Source of the DNA: Prostheceraeus crozeri
Lineage: Eukaryota > Platyhelminthes > Polycladida > Euryleptidae
Assembly: GCA_907163375.1 (NCBI GenBank)
Contig: CAJQUW010005784.1
Location: 496,001 to 560,000 of the forward strand
DNA length: 64,000 nt
Direction: 5' to 3'
The notes under the pieces are model-generated. The model was not told the DNA's origin, did no database searches, and was given only the letters and a program-made list of their open reading frames with translations. Every line of letters begins with the position of its first letter. Position 1 is the first letter of the stretch. The translations under genes were made by a program, and so were the position numbers. This document shows positions 43,258-55,058 of the stretch, piece after piece.

Positions 43258-46200
43258 TGTAAGGAAAATATGTGATAAAATTGATTGTGGGAAAAGACTT
43301 TCATAAAAAATATTCAATGTGCCTTTACACTCAACAATTTATAACTTTCTAGCAAAATATATAAAAAAACTTTTTTATGATTCAAGGTCTTTTTTTCGAA
43401 CAGCATAGAACTGTAAAAACAGCATTTTCTTCAATTTCTCTTCGACAGACGACAGCGACTATCCGAGAGAGGATGCTCATAGGCGGAAAAGGATCTCTAA
43501 ACGTCACATGATATTGGCGGGTTGTGAATCAGAGCACAATGATCTTACACAGCATTCGCTCAACATGCTTGCCTTTAGTAAAGACTGCTTCTAATTTCTC
43601 CAAAACTGCGTTCAAAAAAGTCTCTCTTGGTGGAATCGATTTTGTTCATTGCTTCATATAACTTAGCTCTACGACATTCTCAAATGTATCGATTCAATTG
43701 CGATTGTCTGTAGAAGTTTTCGTTACTAATTTATGTGACATAAATACGAGTATGTGTTTTGAATAACCTATAAATTGTTCAAAAAAAGTCCTCGTACAAT
43801 TTTTTTACTCTTTTTGAATCGATTTTTCGTAGGTTCTAGCAATATTTTAACGTTTCTCTTTGGTGCAATTGTATCACATGCCTGAAACTTTCTCTCAGTC
43901 ACTCGAATTTTCAAAAATGTCTGCTTCCCTGCCTGGTGGGTCCTAATTAATAAAAACGGGTACTCTTTTTTTCTAAGCTCGCTCCTGACTAGATATCTTA
44001 CAGCATCAAAAATTTTTAATGTTGCTGCGATAGATAACGATCTGCTCTATCTGATGGTGCAGAAACGGTAAAGGAAGATGAAGCAATGAGGTCACCATAG
44101 TTATTAGAACTTATTAGTTATCAGTTACTTTTAGGGATTTTCAAGTTTGCGAACTTCAAAATCGCAAATTTGCAAATTTGGCATTCTTTAAGGCTATGAT
44201 TTTGTATGAATTTTCAATAGTGAAGTCATGCTCAACATGGTCATGAGTTTTTCATACCATGATTTTTGTAAAGATTTTCCAATATTGAAATCCTACACTA
44301 TAATGAAGTCGTTTCAAGGTTTCTCATCTAATTTTGTTCTACTGAGATAGTGCTGAGATGGTTCTAAAGAGGTATATTGGCGAAATCATCGACGCGAAGA
44401 TGTTTTTTTGGTCAATTTAGGTGCATTTCCCCAGTTTGGTAGATTAAAATTTCGTCAAACACAGTAGGTTAGTATCATTCATTGTACTTGGTTGGTTGTG
44501 ATTTTGCAACTTCGTGCTAAACTACACAATCCAACACTAGTGCTGCAATGGATATGACAATTTATCCATATGCGATTTTAAAAGTGTGTTTCCAATCACA
44601 TTTTCAAAACACCTTTGGGAGAGTCCTGCACATCTCATTATGTGGGATACCATAAAATAGTCGTAGGCATCAGGTTAGGTCCTCCTGATGGCCAATGGAT
44701 CGTACGATTCTGACCAGTGACCATAGAAACGTCATTAGAAATTGACAAGTAATAACATCTAGTACTTAAAAGATCCAATTAGATGGTGTACCATGAGGGA
44801 AGCGATCAATCCTTAGAATCTAGGAATGAAATTAATCATTCATATTTGTGAGAAAAAATCGCCATGTGAAGAGATGTCTCTGAAATCAATGGTTTGATTT
44901 CATGGTTATTGCCGTTCCAAACGAAAATAATCCAATCAGGCATTGAACTAAGTCGCATAGGACTGTCAAGATGCTAGCTGGTGAATTTCATTCTTGAACG
45001 TCGAAGAATATACCGTGTTCATCATTTTTGAACATGTGACAACACCGAGGGGCTCTTATGTGTTAGTTTATCATCAATTTCAAGAGCATTTGATTGGTCA
45101 GAATGAAACAATCGATTAGCTACCGACAAGCCACCATACATGTCCAGATCAACTCGTTCGCATTGGATTGGTGTGAATTGCTGAAAATGACTCATTATAA
45201 TTACAAATCACTCCTAATGCAAGTGATATGAAAGTGGAATTAATAATGCACTTTGAAAATGTTGAAAATGAGTAAAATTTTGCAATTTAGGAGAGTGCAA
45301 TTTATTTCAAACATTAAACATTTTCCCTACAGGTCTCTCCTTTTTCATGAGATAAATATCTGCTGATCTATAGTTGAAAAACTTTTATTGTTCAAAAACT
45401 TTGACTTACTCTATTGAGTTCATGACATTTCTATCAGGTTGCTTCCAGGTCATCTGAGACATGTAATTGTTATATATTTCAATTTTCTTCTTCCGGAATA
45501 AATTTGACATGATATGTTGTTATCATTTCATTTTAGATAATCTTCCTTTGAACAATTTTTCTAAATTTCAAGATTGCGTGTTTTTAGAAAACGATATGCT
45601 TCATATGTTTACCAAAAATTGGTTGAAAATTGTTTTATTATTTTGTTATTGAAAAAATTCGTTACAAATTTAGAATCTCACCGAAATTTAATCATTCAGT
45701 GCAGTTCAAACCAGCTAGATAGATCTGATAATTCTAGCGCTGATTTAAATTAATGATAACTATTTTAGAAAAAATGAAGGAAATAATGACAAAGTAATCT
45801 GAGCACGATTTTCTCCGAAAAAAATACAAAAAAGTAAGCCATTAAAGGAACCCTGTCGCTGGGAAAAAGTAAAAGTATGAAAAAATCATAATGTGTTCTC
45901 AGTATGGATCACAGAATTAAATATTTTGTTTATCTGCTTCGGTTTGCTAGAAGTGTGATTAATTCGAAATCACCGGCACATCGAGGAACCTATTAAGTGG
46001 GCAAAAAGGAATTCCTAATACTTTACAGAGATAGGAAAAAAGTCGTGCGTCGCTTATGGATTAATGTGAGTTCAAGCACTGCTGAATCGATTTTCGTAAG
46101 CAAATCTTTTGCAATAAGCCTGCTAATTGCACAAAAAATAAACATGTATAACATGTACAGAATCCACACCAATAGCCATTGATGCTACGTGCCGTAGGTG

Positions 46201-46577
46201 AACAATTTCAATCACTGGCAGTTGATATTGCAGCTGTTATTGACAGTTACTTATTATTGTGTGAGTTTTGTAATTCTTTAGTCTCTTCTTGACTGGGTCC
46301 AGAATCTTCTTTCAGCAGATTCCCTGTATGAATGCGCGTATTAGAGTATTGGATAATTGTTTACAGCTTCTTTCACGGTTTTATCCAGATGTGCAAAAAC
46401 AACTGTCATTAATCAAGCATACCAAAGTCACAGGCCTCCAGTCCAGTACATGGTATGGGAGTTGAACGTCCCTTAGATATCTTATATTAATCATAGATGT
46501 CCCTGAAATTATTAACCTCTTCTGAAACATATCTATAGCATGCATGATGACAGATACTGGATGATTTATTTCAGACA
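43258..46577. other. Gene-free intronic stretch
   Basis: About 3.3 kb of AT-rich sequence. I found no convincing coding sequence, no known transposon and no tandem array. Small frames (for example near 45467 and 45997) look like chance. Confidence 0.5.
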
Positions 46578-46629
46578 TATAGAACTTATTAACCTCAGGC
46601 CTAGCGCCATTTGGTTAATAAGTTCTATA
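46578..46629. repeat. Perfect 17-bp hairpin
   Basis: TATAGAACTTATTAACC (46578-46594) and its exact complement (46613-46629) with an 18-nt loop containing AGGCCTAGCG. Lies shortly before the Tc1-like element; not part of its ends. Could be a small MITE relic. Confidence 0.8.
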
Positions 46630-46704
46630 ATGACCTCAAAGTCATCCATTATCTATTGCTTAATGGGATATCTACATGTACATGCAGGTTTAGACTGCGA
46701 ACTA

Positions 46705-48361
46705 CAGATTGTTTCATAAAAAATGGATCACCCTTAAACATCGCCTTAACTTCAACTTTGTCTAACTCCGCCAAACTTGAACGAATTTCTCTGAAATTTG
46801 GAAGATATGTCAGTTGTGCTTACTAATATCATTGTTGGAAATTTCAAGCATGAATATTGAGTTGTTTTCCTGTTATAGATAAAAAAGTAGTAGATAATTT
46901 GATCTTCATTTAGCAATGTTACACAAAATCATACCTCATTCTTATAAAATTACATTTGTTTCCTTTGTTATGTAATATGTTGTTCTACAAGCCAAAAGCT
47001 ATCAAGCAAAACAAAAATAAAGAAAATCGGTCAATCAGAGCCAGTATAGCACCATTATTCATCAACAGTAATGTAACTGCTACACGTGATTAACTGGACT
47101 TCATATTCCATAGCTTCCTGACTTCGTTGCGGTGGTACTGGCAGCACTCCTGATTGCTTTCAGCTAGAAATCTATCTCCTACCGGTTGAAAACAATACAA
47201 AGCACAAATGAACAATAACGAGATCGCATTCACAAAAGGCAAAGTGTCAGCCTTGCTAGAACTAGGGTTTTCTTTGCGAGCTACAAGCAAGCGACTAAAT
47301 GTCCCTTACACAAATGTGCATCGATGGCATAATGATGATTTTCGACTCTGTCGTAAAGCGGGCTCTGGCCGTCCACGCAAAACATCCAAACGTAGAGACC
47401 GCCTAATTTTGAGATTTGTTAAAGTTGATCCAAGTCTCTCGTTAACTGAGATGGCTGCACTAGTCTCGTCTATTTCTAAGTCAACTATTCGTAGAAGACT
47501 TATTGAGTCGAATTTCAAGAGCTGTAAGAGGCCCTCTCAGATCAAATTATCAGATCAGCATACAAAAAGACGTCTCAGATGGGCAATGAGTCATTGTCAC
47601 TGGCGAAATCAATGGGATCGGGTTGTCCGGTCTGATGAGGCATCAGTCCGTCTGAAGGATAGTGATGGTCGATTGAGATTATGGATAAAATCTGATCAGG
47701 AAATTCCGAGACATTTACATCGTCCCCGGGTACAAGGTGGTGCGACTCTACTGATTTGGGCTGGCATTTTGGACCAATGGCCGCTCTGAACTTCACATAC
47801 AGCAAGGAACCATGAATTCTGAACGCTATGTGAATGTTTTACGAATGAGCATTGGCCAAATGACAGATCAACTTGGTGATCCATCGACTTGGTTATTTAT
47901 GGATGATAATGCTACGTGTCACAGGAGTAGTAGAGTCAACTTATGCAAGTCTCAATTAGGGCTTAGGACATTATCTTGGCCAGCTCGTTCTCCTGATCTG
48001 AATCCCATAGATAATGTATGGAGTATTCTAAAACGTAACGTTCGTCGTTCACTGCTACCTACAGATGGCGTATCACAACTTACGTCACTGTTAAAAAGAG
48101 AGTGGAGAAATTTAGATCAGTCAAAAATCAACGATATCATCGAATCAATGCCTAGACGAATTGGCAATGTCATTGACAATAAGGGTAGGGCCACAAAATA
48201 TTAGCTTCTTAAGAACCGTTACTGTATCACAGCTTATCAGATTATATAAGGACATTCAAATATATTACGGACATGAAATAACATGAAAAATGCTTTCTGT
48301 ATCATACTTATGTTTTATTTAGTCAAATTTTAGGATGATCCACTTTTTATGAAACGGACTG
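46705..48361 (+). mobile_element. Tc1-like DNA transposon
   Basis: TA duplicated at both ends (46703-46704 and 48362-48363); TIRs begin CAGATTGTTTCATAAAAA on the left and CAGTCCGTTTCATAAAAA read in from the right, followed by GGATCA. Encodes a Tc1-type transposase. The ends are only moderately diverged, so the copy is not very old. Confidence 0.9.
47208..48204 (+). pseudogene. Tc1-like transposase with a frameshift and D in place of catalytic E
   Basis: N-terminal paired-like helix-turn-helix (V-S-A-L-L-E-L-G-F-S-L-R), G-R-P-R-K-T motif, then catalytic D in V-V-R-S-D-E-A and second D in F-M-D-D-N-A-T-C-H. The third position reads S-P-D-L-N-P-I-D-N-V-W where Tc1 normally has P-I-E; spacing from the second D is still 34. 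A one-base insertion in a T run near 47768 moves the frame between A-G-I and the G-T-M-N-S-E-R-Y block. Otherwise near full length. Confidence 0.88.
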
Positions 48362-49603
48362 TATGATTAAGAGGATAACCCAGATCTTTTTTATGTGATC
48401 TTATATAGGCCACACTATATTAAGGCATAATTATTAGTTAGCCTATCGTAATTGAAGCGTTAAATTGAAAAGGGAATAGCTTAATCATGGCCAAGGAGCA
48501 TGCACCTATGCGTTTATATGATTCTTATTTGTAGCGTACGCAAAGCCGCTGTCTTTGACCTCATGTGCACATGTATTTGAAAAACTGCTTTAAACACGAA
48601 TTTTGCAAGAACACAACGTTGTATACTAATAGTTAGGTAAGGTGGACCAAACTGGCCCAGGCCTATTAGGCTGCTGTCAGCAGTTTGTCGATCAGCGAAG
48701 CATATAATGTAGGACTATTCTCCAAGTTGTAGTCTACTACGATGACCAGCAGATTACGTCTGCAGCACACGTCGAGTGCAGACGTCGCTCCTGTCTCTCT
48801 GGACAAGTTGTCTTTTTACAGGATACTAATACTAATTTACTGTTAATTGGTGACCACAATTTGCATCGAGCAGATAGAGCTAATCAGAGGGGAGGTGGCA
48901 TATGCGTTTGGGTCAGGTCATTATTCCATGTTGAGGTGATTGCTACGAATTCAGACGATGCTAACGTAGAGTGTTGGATCCTCTTCATCAGATATCAGAA
49001 TTTAAAGTGCATTTTTGTGTCTCTATGTATTAACCCCGCGGATCTGCTCTAAATCAAAGTGAACAAATCTTATCATGTGATGCCATTTCAAAGATCATCG
49101 ATGAATACCATGACAATGGCCCTTGTATTCCTGTCTGCATCTGCGGTAATTTTAATCATGTGAGCACCACGATTTTTGATATTAACTATAATTTGAATAA
49201 TGCAGTACAAGTTCCGACTCGTAATGATGCATTCCTCGATAAAGTTCTGCTTCCGTCTGATCAATGTCATTATTATGGTGATGCACGTATCTTTGATCCT
49301 TTTGGTTCAAGTGATCATTCCGTGATATTTCTTTCTTCGCTCAGATCAATTCCGTCGAGTGCTTCATATTATCCGGTCTTGGATCTTCGACAATCAAATA
49401 TATCTCGTGCTGAATTGTGTCTTGATAATATTGATTCGGAGATGTTACTTGGTAACAAAAAATAAGATGATGCATGTGATTTGTTCTATAGTATCCTTAA
49501 TCAATGTTTGTCTACCTTGCCTGTGAATTACATCAAGCACTCCGGAAATGATAAACACTGGATTACGTCTACGGTGAAAGTGCTGATCAATAGGCGTTAT
49601 TAT

Positions 49604-51594
49604 TAGGGCGGTCAATAAAGTCAATAAAGTAAAAATACGGTCAAAATAAACAAATGTAGTCAATATAGTCAATAGAGTAAAAATAAGGTCAAATGTAGTC
49701 AAATCAGGTCAAAAAGTTTAAATAAGACAGTAAATTTTTCAGGAATCTGGTCTTGCCAGGCGCCATTTTTAGACACCTGGCCTTCCTAAGCGCTATTTTT
49801 AGATCTGGGTTTCCCGAACTCCTTTAAATCTAAACAAAACGCCAAGCTATTGGGACACCGAATATTCTCGCAAGGATTTCTACGCACATGACTACATCTT
49901 TTTATTAACTGACACTGACTATCTTCGATTGTTCGAAATGCCCAAGTGATGCATCCAAGTGCAAAAGAATTACTTGCCAATATCCTCAAGAATTTAAAGT
50001 AACACCAAGGAATGAACTTTTCTGTGTGTTTGTGAATGCCCGGTGAAATGCGCGAAACAGTTTATGATTGACAGTCATCGTAAAAGTGCCAAACATGCGA
50101 CGAAGTTACAAAGAATTACCTCTTCATCATCAGTACCATGAAAGTCAGACCTTCTTGAACTTCAAACCTGATCTGGCTAAGCATGTAACAACAGCGTTTT
50201 TAGCCGCTGACATTCCTTTACATAAATTGGAGCATCAAGCGATATGAGATTTATTTGATTTTATCTGAGCCCATCTGAGTCATCATGTCGGCAACATGTG
50301 CCAAAATTCTTTCAGTTAGAACAACAGAAATTGTTTTCGATATGTGAGTGGAGAAAAAATATTTATAATGGTGGACGAAACGGAAATTTCTGGTCGGAAG
50401 TTTATGAACATTCTTGTCGGAATTCTAGAAAAGCCTGAAGTTACTTATCGATATGACTGTAGACAGCTAGAAGGAAACATCAATCATCAAACAGTGTGCC
50501 ATGCTATTGATGATGTTGTTAAAGATTTAAATCTTCATCGCAATAATTTCCTTTTATTGCTATCTGATGCAGCTCGTTATATGACTCTTGCGGGCAAAAC
50601 TTTGAAGTCTATGTATCCATCATTATTTCATGTAACGTGTATGGCGCACCTGTTGCGCAACTGTGCATTTACTTGTGAAGTCGAAGTATGAGGCTGTCGA
50701 CAGTTTGATTTCCTAAATCAAGGCTGCCACTGTTAAAAATGGTGATCGCTGTCTTCTTTTTGCATCGATTAGAAGTCCACCAAAGCCGGTCGTAACCAGG
50801 TGGGGAACATGGTTAAACGCGGCTTTTTGGTATGCAGACCACTTTTCCGACGTCAAACAAATTGTGTTGGGTTTCGAGGATGATGGATTACTTGTAAGTC
50901 GTGCAAAATCTGCAGTTTCCAGAACAGTAATTGTTGACCAACTCGTGGATGTGGCAACGTATAGACCTCTGCATCATCTAATGGAGCGATGCGAAGGAAC
51001 CAACTACAACATTCGTCAGGTAATACAGGACGTAAACAGTCTGGATTTCGGAATTGATCCCTGTGTGAGCCGGAGGCATTGAATCATTAGATCGATTGTC
51101 CGAGGTCGCCTGGAAGCGGTTGCTATTGTGATCCCTGTGTAATCAAATCATATATAAACTTGCGTTTATCTAAGAATGATATCATGGAGATTGTTAACTT
51201 GGCACGTGACGATATTTCACCAACACAATCTTCTGTTGTGTGCACAATCAACCACAGCTGCGATCGAACGAAGCTTTTCCCAGTTGAAACTCCTGCGTTT
51301 TAACAGAAACTTTTCTCCCAAAACATTAAATACTATGCAATAATGAATTACAACGCTTTCTTCTCTTCGTGAAGAACTTTGTATTTGTGGGCTCAATAAT
51401 AAAATGTATTTCCTTAATTAATGCAAGTAACGTTTTCTTGTGAGTCTGAAATGATGTTTTCTTTGGTTAAACAAAACTGAATTAGGCAAAAAGATTGGGT
51501 AGAAATTTTACATTTAAGTAAAAATTTTAGGTAAAAATTTACTTGAAAATAAAGTCAAAATTCGTGATTTTTTAGGTCAATAAAAACCGCCCTA
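49604..51594 (+). mobile_element. hAT DNA transposon inside the LINE
   Basis: Perfect 8-bp target duplication GTTATTAT (49596-49603 and 51595-51602); TIR TAGGGCGGTCAATAAA on the left and TAGGGCGGTTTTTATTGACC from the right. Encodes hAT transposase pieces: 50344-50691 (V-D-E-T-E-I-S-G-R-K-F-M-N-I, then L-L-S-D-A-A-R-Y-M) and the C-terminal dimerisation motif A-A-I-E-R-S-F-S-Q-L-K at about 51250-51300. Degraded, with several frame changes. Confidence 0.93.
50344..50691 (+). pseudogene. hAT transposase core remnant
   Basis: 115 codons covering the first catalytic Asp region (M-V-D-E-T-E) and the second (L-L-S-D-A-A), followed by the C-M-A-H-L-L-R-N-C motif typical of hAT transposases. Upstream and downstream parts are present in other frames. 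Inactive. Confidence 0.8.
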
Positions 51595-53639
51595 GTTATT
51601 ATGCTTATAGAACAAAAAACTGGTCTCTGTATGCTCGTTACATGGACAAAGTTAAAATTGAAATTTACAAAGCAAAGAAATTGTGGTCTAAACAATTGAT
51701 TAATGACCACAAATCAGTATGGGATATTTACAGGAACGTTACAAGATTACAATCGAAGAAAGATTGGTTGAGTCAATTATGTACTGATTCCTCAAAAAGT
51801 ATTATTGACATTATTGAGGACTTGAATAACCGATATGTTTCGAATCTCATTGATGATCCCATTGTTGAACATCATGTACCTTATGTTGTGCCTTTCCAAT
51901 TTGAGGAAATAGAGGTTTGTGAACAACTTGAGATGATTAATACTCGAACTGCTCCTGGGTGGGACGATATACCATCAATTGTATGGTCAAAGTTAGCACC
52001 ATCATTATCGTCACCTTTGCGCATTTTATCCAACCAATGTTTACAGATGGCTAATATTCCAAGATTATGGAAAAGTGCAAATATCCATCCTGTTCCTAAG
52101 GATTCAAAGCCGATAATAACAAATACCCGCCCTACATCACTCCTGCCAGTGCCTGTGAGAATTTTTGAAAGATCTTTCATGAAATACTACAAAGGTTTTT
52201 TTCTCGATAACTTCTCAAAAAGGCAGTATGGTTACAGACCTCAATGTTCTACGGTCATTGTTTTGCTTGAACTGGAAAATTATAACACGAATTCATTTCA
52301 TGTCTTGGGCTGCCAACTACTTGCGATTGATTTGGAGCAGAGGTTTGATAGAGTTTCTCATCGGCTACTTCTACACAAGTTAATGAAGACTCCAACTCTT
52401 GATAATTATCTTTTTGCCTTTGTACAAAATTATTTATTACATCGCCGACAGAGAGTTAAGTGGCTAAGTAATGTGAGTTCTTTTCGTGATGTTACTAGTG
52501 GACTGTCACAGGGTTCTGTATTTGGTCCACTGATATTTGCATTTTTTTTGTCAGTGATCTTGAGAGTGTCCTGTGTAACGACAGTAATACCCTTGTAGTC
52601 AGTTATGCTGATGATTTTACCTTATGTGCCCCAATTTCGGTGGCCTTAGCTGATAGCCCACAGAAGGATTCTTTTTGTAAGTTAAAACATTGGTGTTTAA
52701 AGAACAATATGACAATAAAGTATGATAAATGTGTACAAATGTTGACAACTTATAATGCTAATTTTGACCGAAGTCAGCATGTGATTGAAGGAATCAGAGT
52801 GGAGAATATTTTGTGCATACTCGGAGTGACTATTGACTCTAAGCTTTCCTGGAATGAGCATGTTATACGGATGTGTAAGAAAGCTTCTTCAAAAACATTC
52901 ATCTTGCGACAATTGAAACCTTTTCCCAGCTTTGCTTAGTTTATTGCTCTTGTATCCGTTTGATCACTGAATATTGTTCACCAATTTTTATAAATCTTCA
53001 GACAGGTCAGAGCAATTTGATAGAAAGAGTTCAAAATCGCTGTCATAGGATCATCTGTAATGAGACCAATTGCTCTTGTGCGGATTTTGTGTCTTTTGTC
53101 ATACCGACGCACTGTACAAGGCTTTAAGCTTTTTGAAAAGGTTTAAAAATAGAAATCATCCAATGTCACACTTGATGCCATCCAAATTGCTTCATAGCGG
53201 TAAATGCATGATTCCACTGTGTAAAACTGCAGCACGTAAAAATTCCTTTTTCATTTCCATGCCCAGATTGTTTAATGATGGTTTTCGATGTGAGAGTGTT
53301 TATTTTTCTATCATATGTTCTCTATGTCTTCACCATATCGAATAAAGGCTCGAATAATGTGTTTCGAGCTTCAATAAAATTATTGTTATTGTTACGAATG
53401 TTTTCTATGTGATCGGTTGCGGTAAAGAAATTTATCTAGCCACACATCACTACAACATGCGCAATGCATTCTCGCCTCAAATTTAATGCATTTTTTATTA
53501 AAGCGCATTATTGTGTTGTGTTCATAATTATTATCCCCTTACAAATGCATAATTACTTCATATGTTAATCAGACACTTGACAGCTAGGTGACTGATTCAT
53601 CTCGTCCGAACGGCAGCACGAGTTTCTGCTGGGAACGAG

Positions 53640-54500
53640 TTTGAAAATCGGACCTTCAGAGAATGCAGTATACCTTATTCATGACTGCTACGAATCTGCG
53701 CGTCTGTACGGTTCCTGTTCTTATCAGACAGGATAAAAAACACATGAATCCAACTGGGTGCTTGATGTTGTTGAAAGCTCCTTCACTGTGGCCAATGTGT
53801 CTGACTAAAATGCCACTTCAATTGATGATGCCTCACTCTGGAAGAATGAAATATTTGTTCTCGCCTTGATCAAGAGCTAAGAGCGATCGTGGTAGAGTGC
53901 TAAATCAGGTACTTCAATCGGCCTCTTGTAAAAAAAAATTTCGTGGGTCCCTCTGTGACTCCTATCTCATAACAAAATTTTAAGCGGGAAGCACCACATA
54001 AGTAAAGTCATATGCTTATTTTCTATTCTATATGCGTTTCTGCCTCCGATCGTTGATGTATATGAATATGTATTTAAAGACAGTAATTTCCAGATAAAAT
54101 TTAATCAAGATGATGTGTTTGACGACAGAAAAATAACGATTTGATAAATCAACATCCGTTTAGCTTCTTAGACTGGTGTGTACATGAGATGGTTCTACAC
54201 TTGTCGTAGTACATCTCACTTCATCAAAGAAAACACAGACAAATGTAATTTTACCGAAACCCTTAATCTGCTTCCCATTGAATTTAAATGTGCCTTTTTT
54301 CGTCTTGTCTGACGAAAAGAGGTACCAGGTAGACCTCAACAGTTGTATAGGATCGTAGTGGCACTGTATAATTCTGTGAAAGTCTCATTTTCGGTATCAG
54401 GTTGTGCGCCCGAATATATAAGGGTTTTAGGTGGGAGTCGTGGTAGGGGGGCCATAGTTCCCGAAACCCTAGCGAATAGAATGGTCAGTGGTGCTGTGTT
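53640..54500 (-). repeat. Unnamed fold-back-like repeat R2, copy 2
   Basis: The body (53790-54500) is the reverse complement of 40335-41165. In addition its left end (about 53640-53760, CTGCTACGAAT ... GGTTCCTGTTCTTATCAG ... CACATGAATCCA) repeats the arm found reversed at about 54240-54440, so this copy has arms of roughly 130 bp in inverted order. No target duplication found. Class unknown. Confidence 0.65.
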
Positions 54501-55003
54501 CTTTCTTGAAGTCGCCTTGTTCCTTGTCGATGAAAACATCGGCATAGTGAAGAAATCGAGGAAATTTTCTAAAGGTTTTTTCTTAAATCATTCAGCTTGA
54601 TGCATTCGATTCTGTTGGATTTAAAAAAATTCACCAAAAATGTTTTCTGGTCTATTTAAACAATAGTTAAAGGTCTCTTGTCTATATAACCAAAACTTAA
54701 AAGAGACTAATTTTCGACCTTCTACTCCCTTTCCCATTACTTCCGCAGATAAGTTAATCTGCTGCAATTGTATGCTTGTCCGATTTTTTGCTCAAAAGAA
54801 AGGTGATGTTGCTTCCCTTCATTAAATTTATTCTTACTGGTTTCTCATACTCAACTAATTCACTGATAGGAAACAAAAATCACTTTCATATGTGTGAATC
54901 TTTTTCGGACTCATTGCACTTAGTAATTACTGTTATGTGCAGATATTTCTCCTTATTCCTTATAACATTACATTACATACATCTTAGCCGGTCTTATTTT
55001 CAG
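54501..55003. other. End of intron 1
   Basis: No gene. A short hairpin (GTCTCTT near 54674 with AAGAGAC near 54700) and a pyrimidine-rich tract leading to the acceptor CTTATTTTCAG. Confidence 0.5.
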
Positions 55004-55058
55004 ATCATCAATAAAGAAGAACGAAAACTTAATGACCGCATAGCTGACGTTGAAAATA
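55004..55058 (+). CDS. vWA gene exon 2 (55 bp)
   Basis: Acceptor TTATTTTCAG before it and donor A|GTAAGT after it. It opens in phase 0, matching the end of the giant exon, and ends in phase 1. It encodes I-I-N-K-E-E-R-K-L-N-D-R-I-A-D-V-E-N, a charged helical linker between the two vWA domains. Predicted from splice signals and frame alone. Confidence 0.7.

Larger units (their letters stand above)
48840..53392 (+). mobile_element. CR1/L2-like LINE, split by a hAT insertion
   Basis: Plus-strand non-LTR retrotransposon. Endonuclease part (48840-49590): R-A-D-R-A-N-Q-R-G-G-G-I-C-V-W-V-R, then I-C-G-N-F-N-H and F-G-S-S-D-H-S. RT part (51603-53345): A-P-G-W-D-D-I-P, R-P-T-S-L-L-P-V, Q-Y-G-Y-R-P, G-L-S-Q-G-S-V-F-G-P-L and S-Y-A-D-D-F-T-L. 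It ends in AATAAAATTATTGTTATTG, a simple-repeat tail as in CR1-like LINEs. Several breaks, including a shift in a T8 run at about 52542-52549 just before the YADD motif. 5'-truncated. Confidence 0.88.
11060..55003 (+). other. Intron 1 of the vWA gene, 43.9 kb, filled with nested transposons
   Basis: Starts with a strong donor (GTAAGTT) right after a phase-0 codon and ends at TTATTTTCAG before a 55-bp exon that opens in phase 0. All mobile elements from 11137 to 54500 lie inside it. No additional host exon was recognised within. Splicing is inferred from sequence only. Confidence 0.7.

Noticed and set aside
54343-54600. 85-aa frame as a gene
   Set aside because: Overlaps repeat R2 copy 2 and has no counterpart in copy 1.
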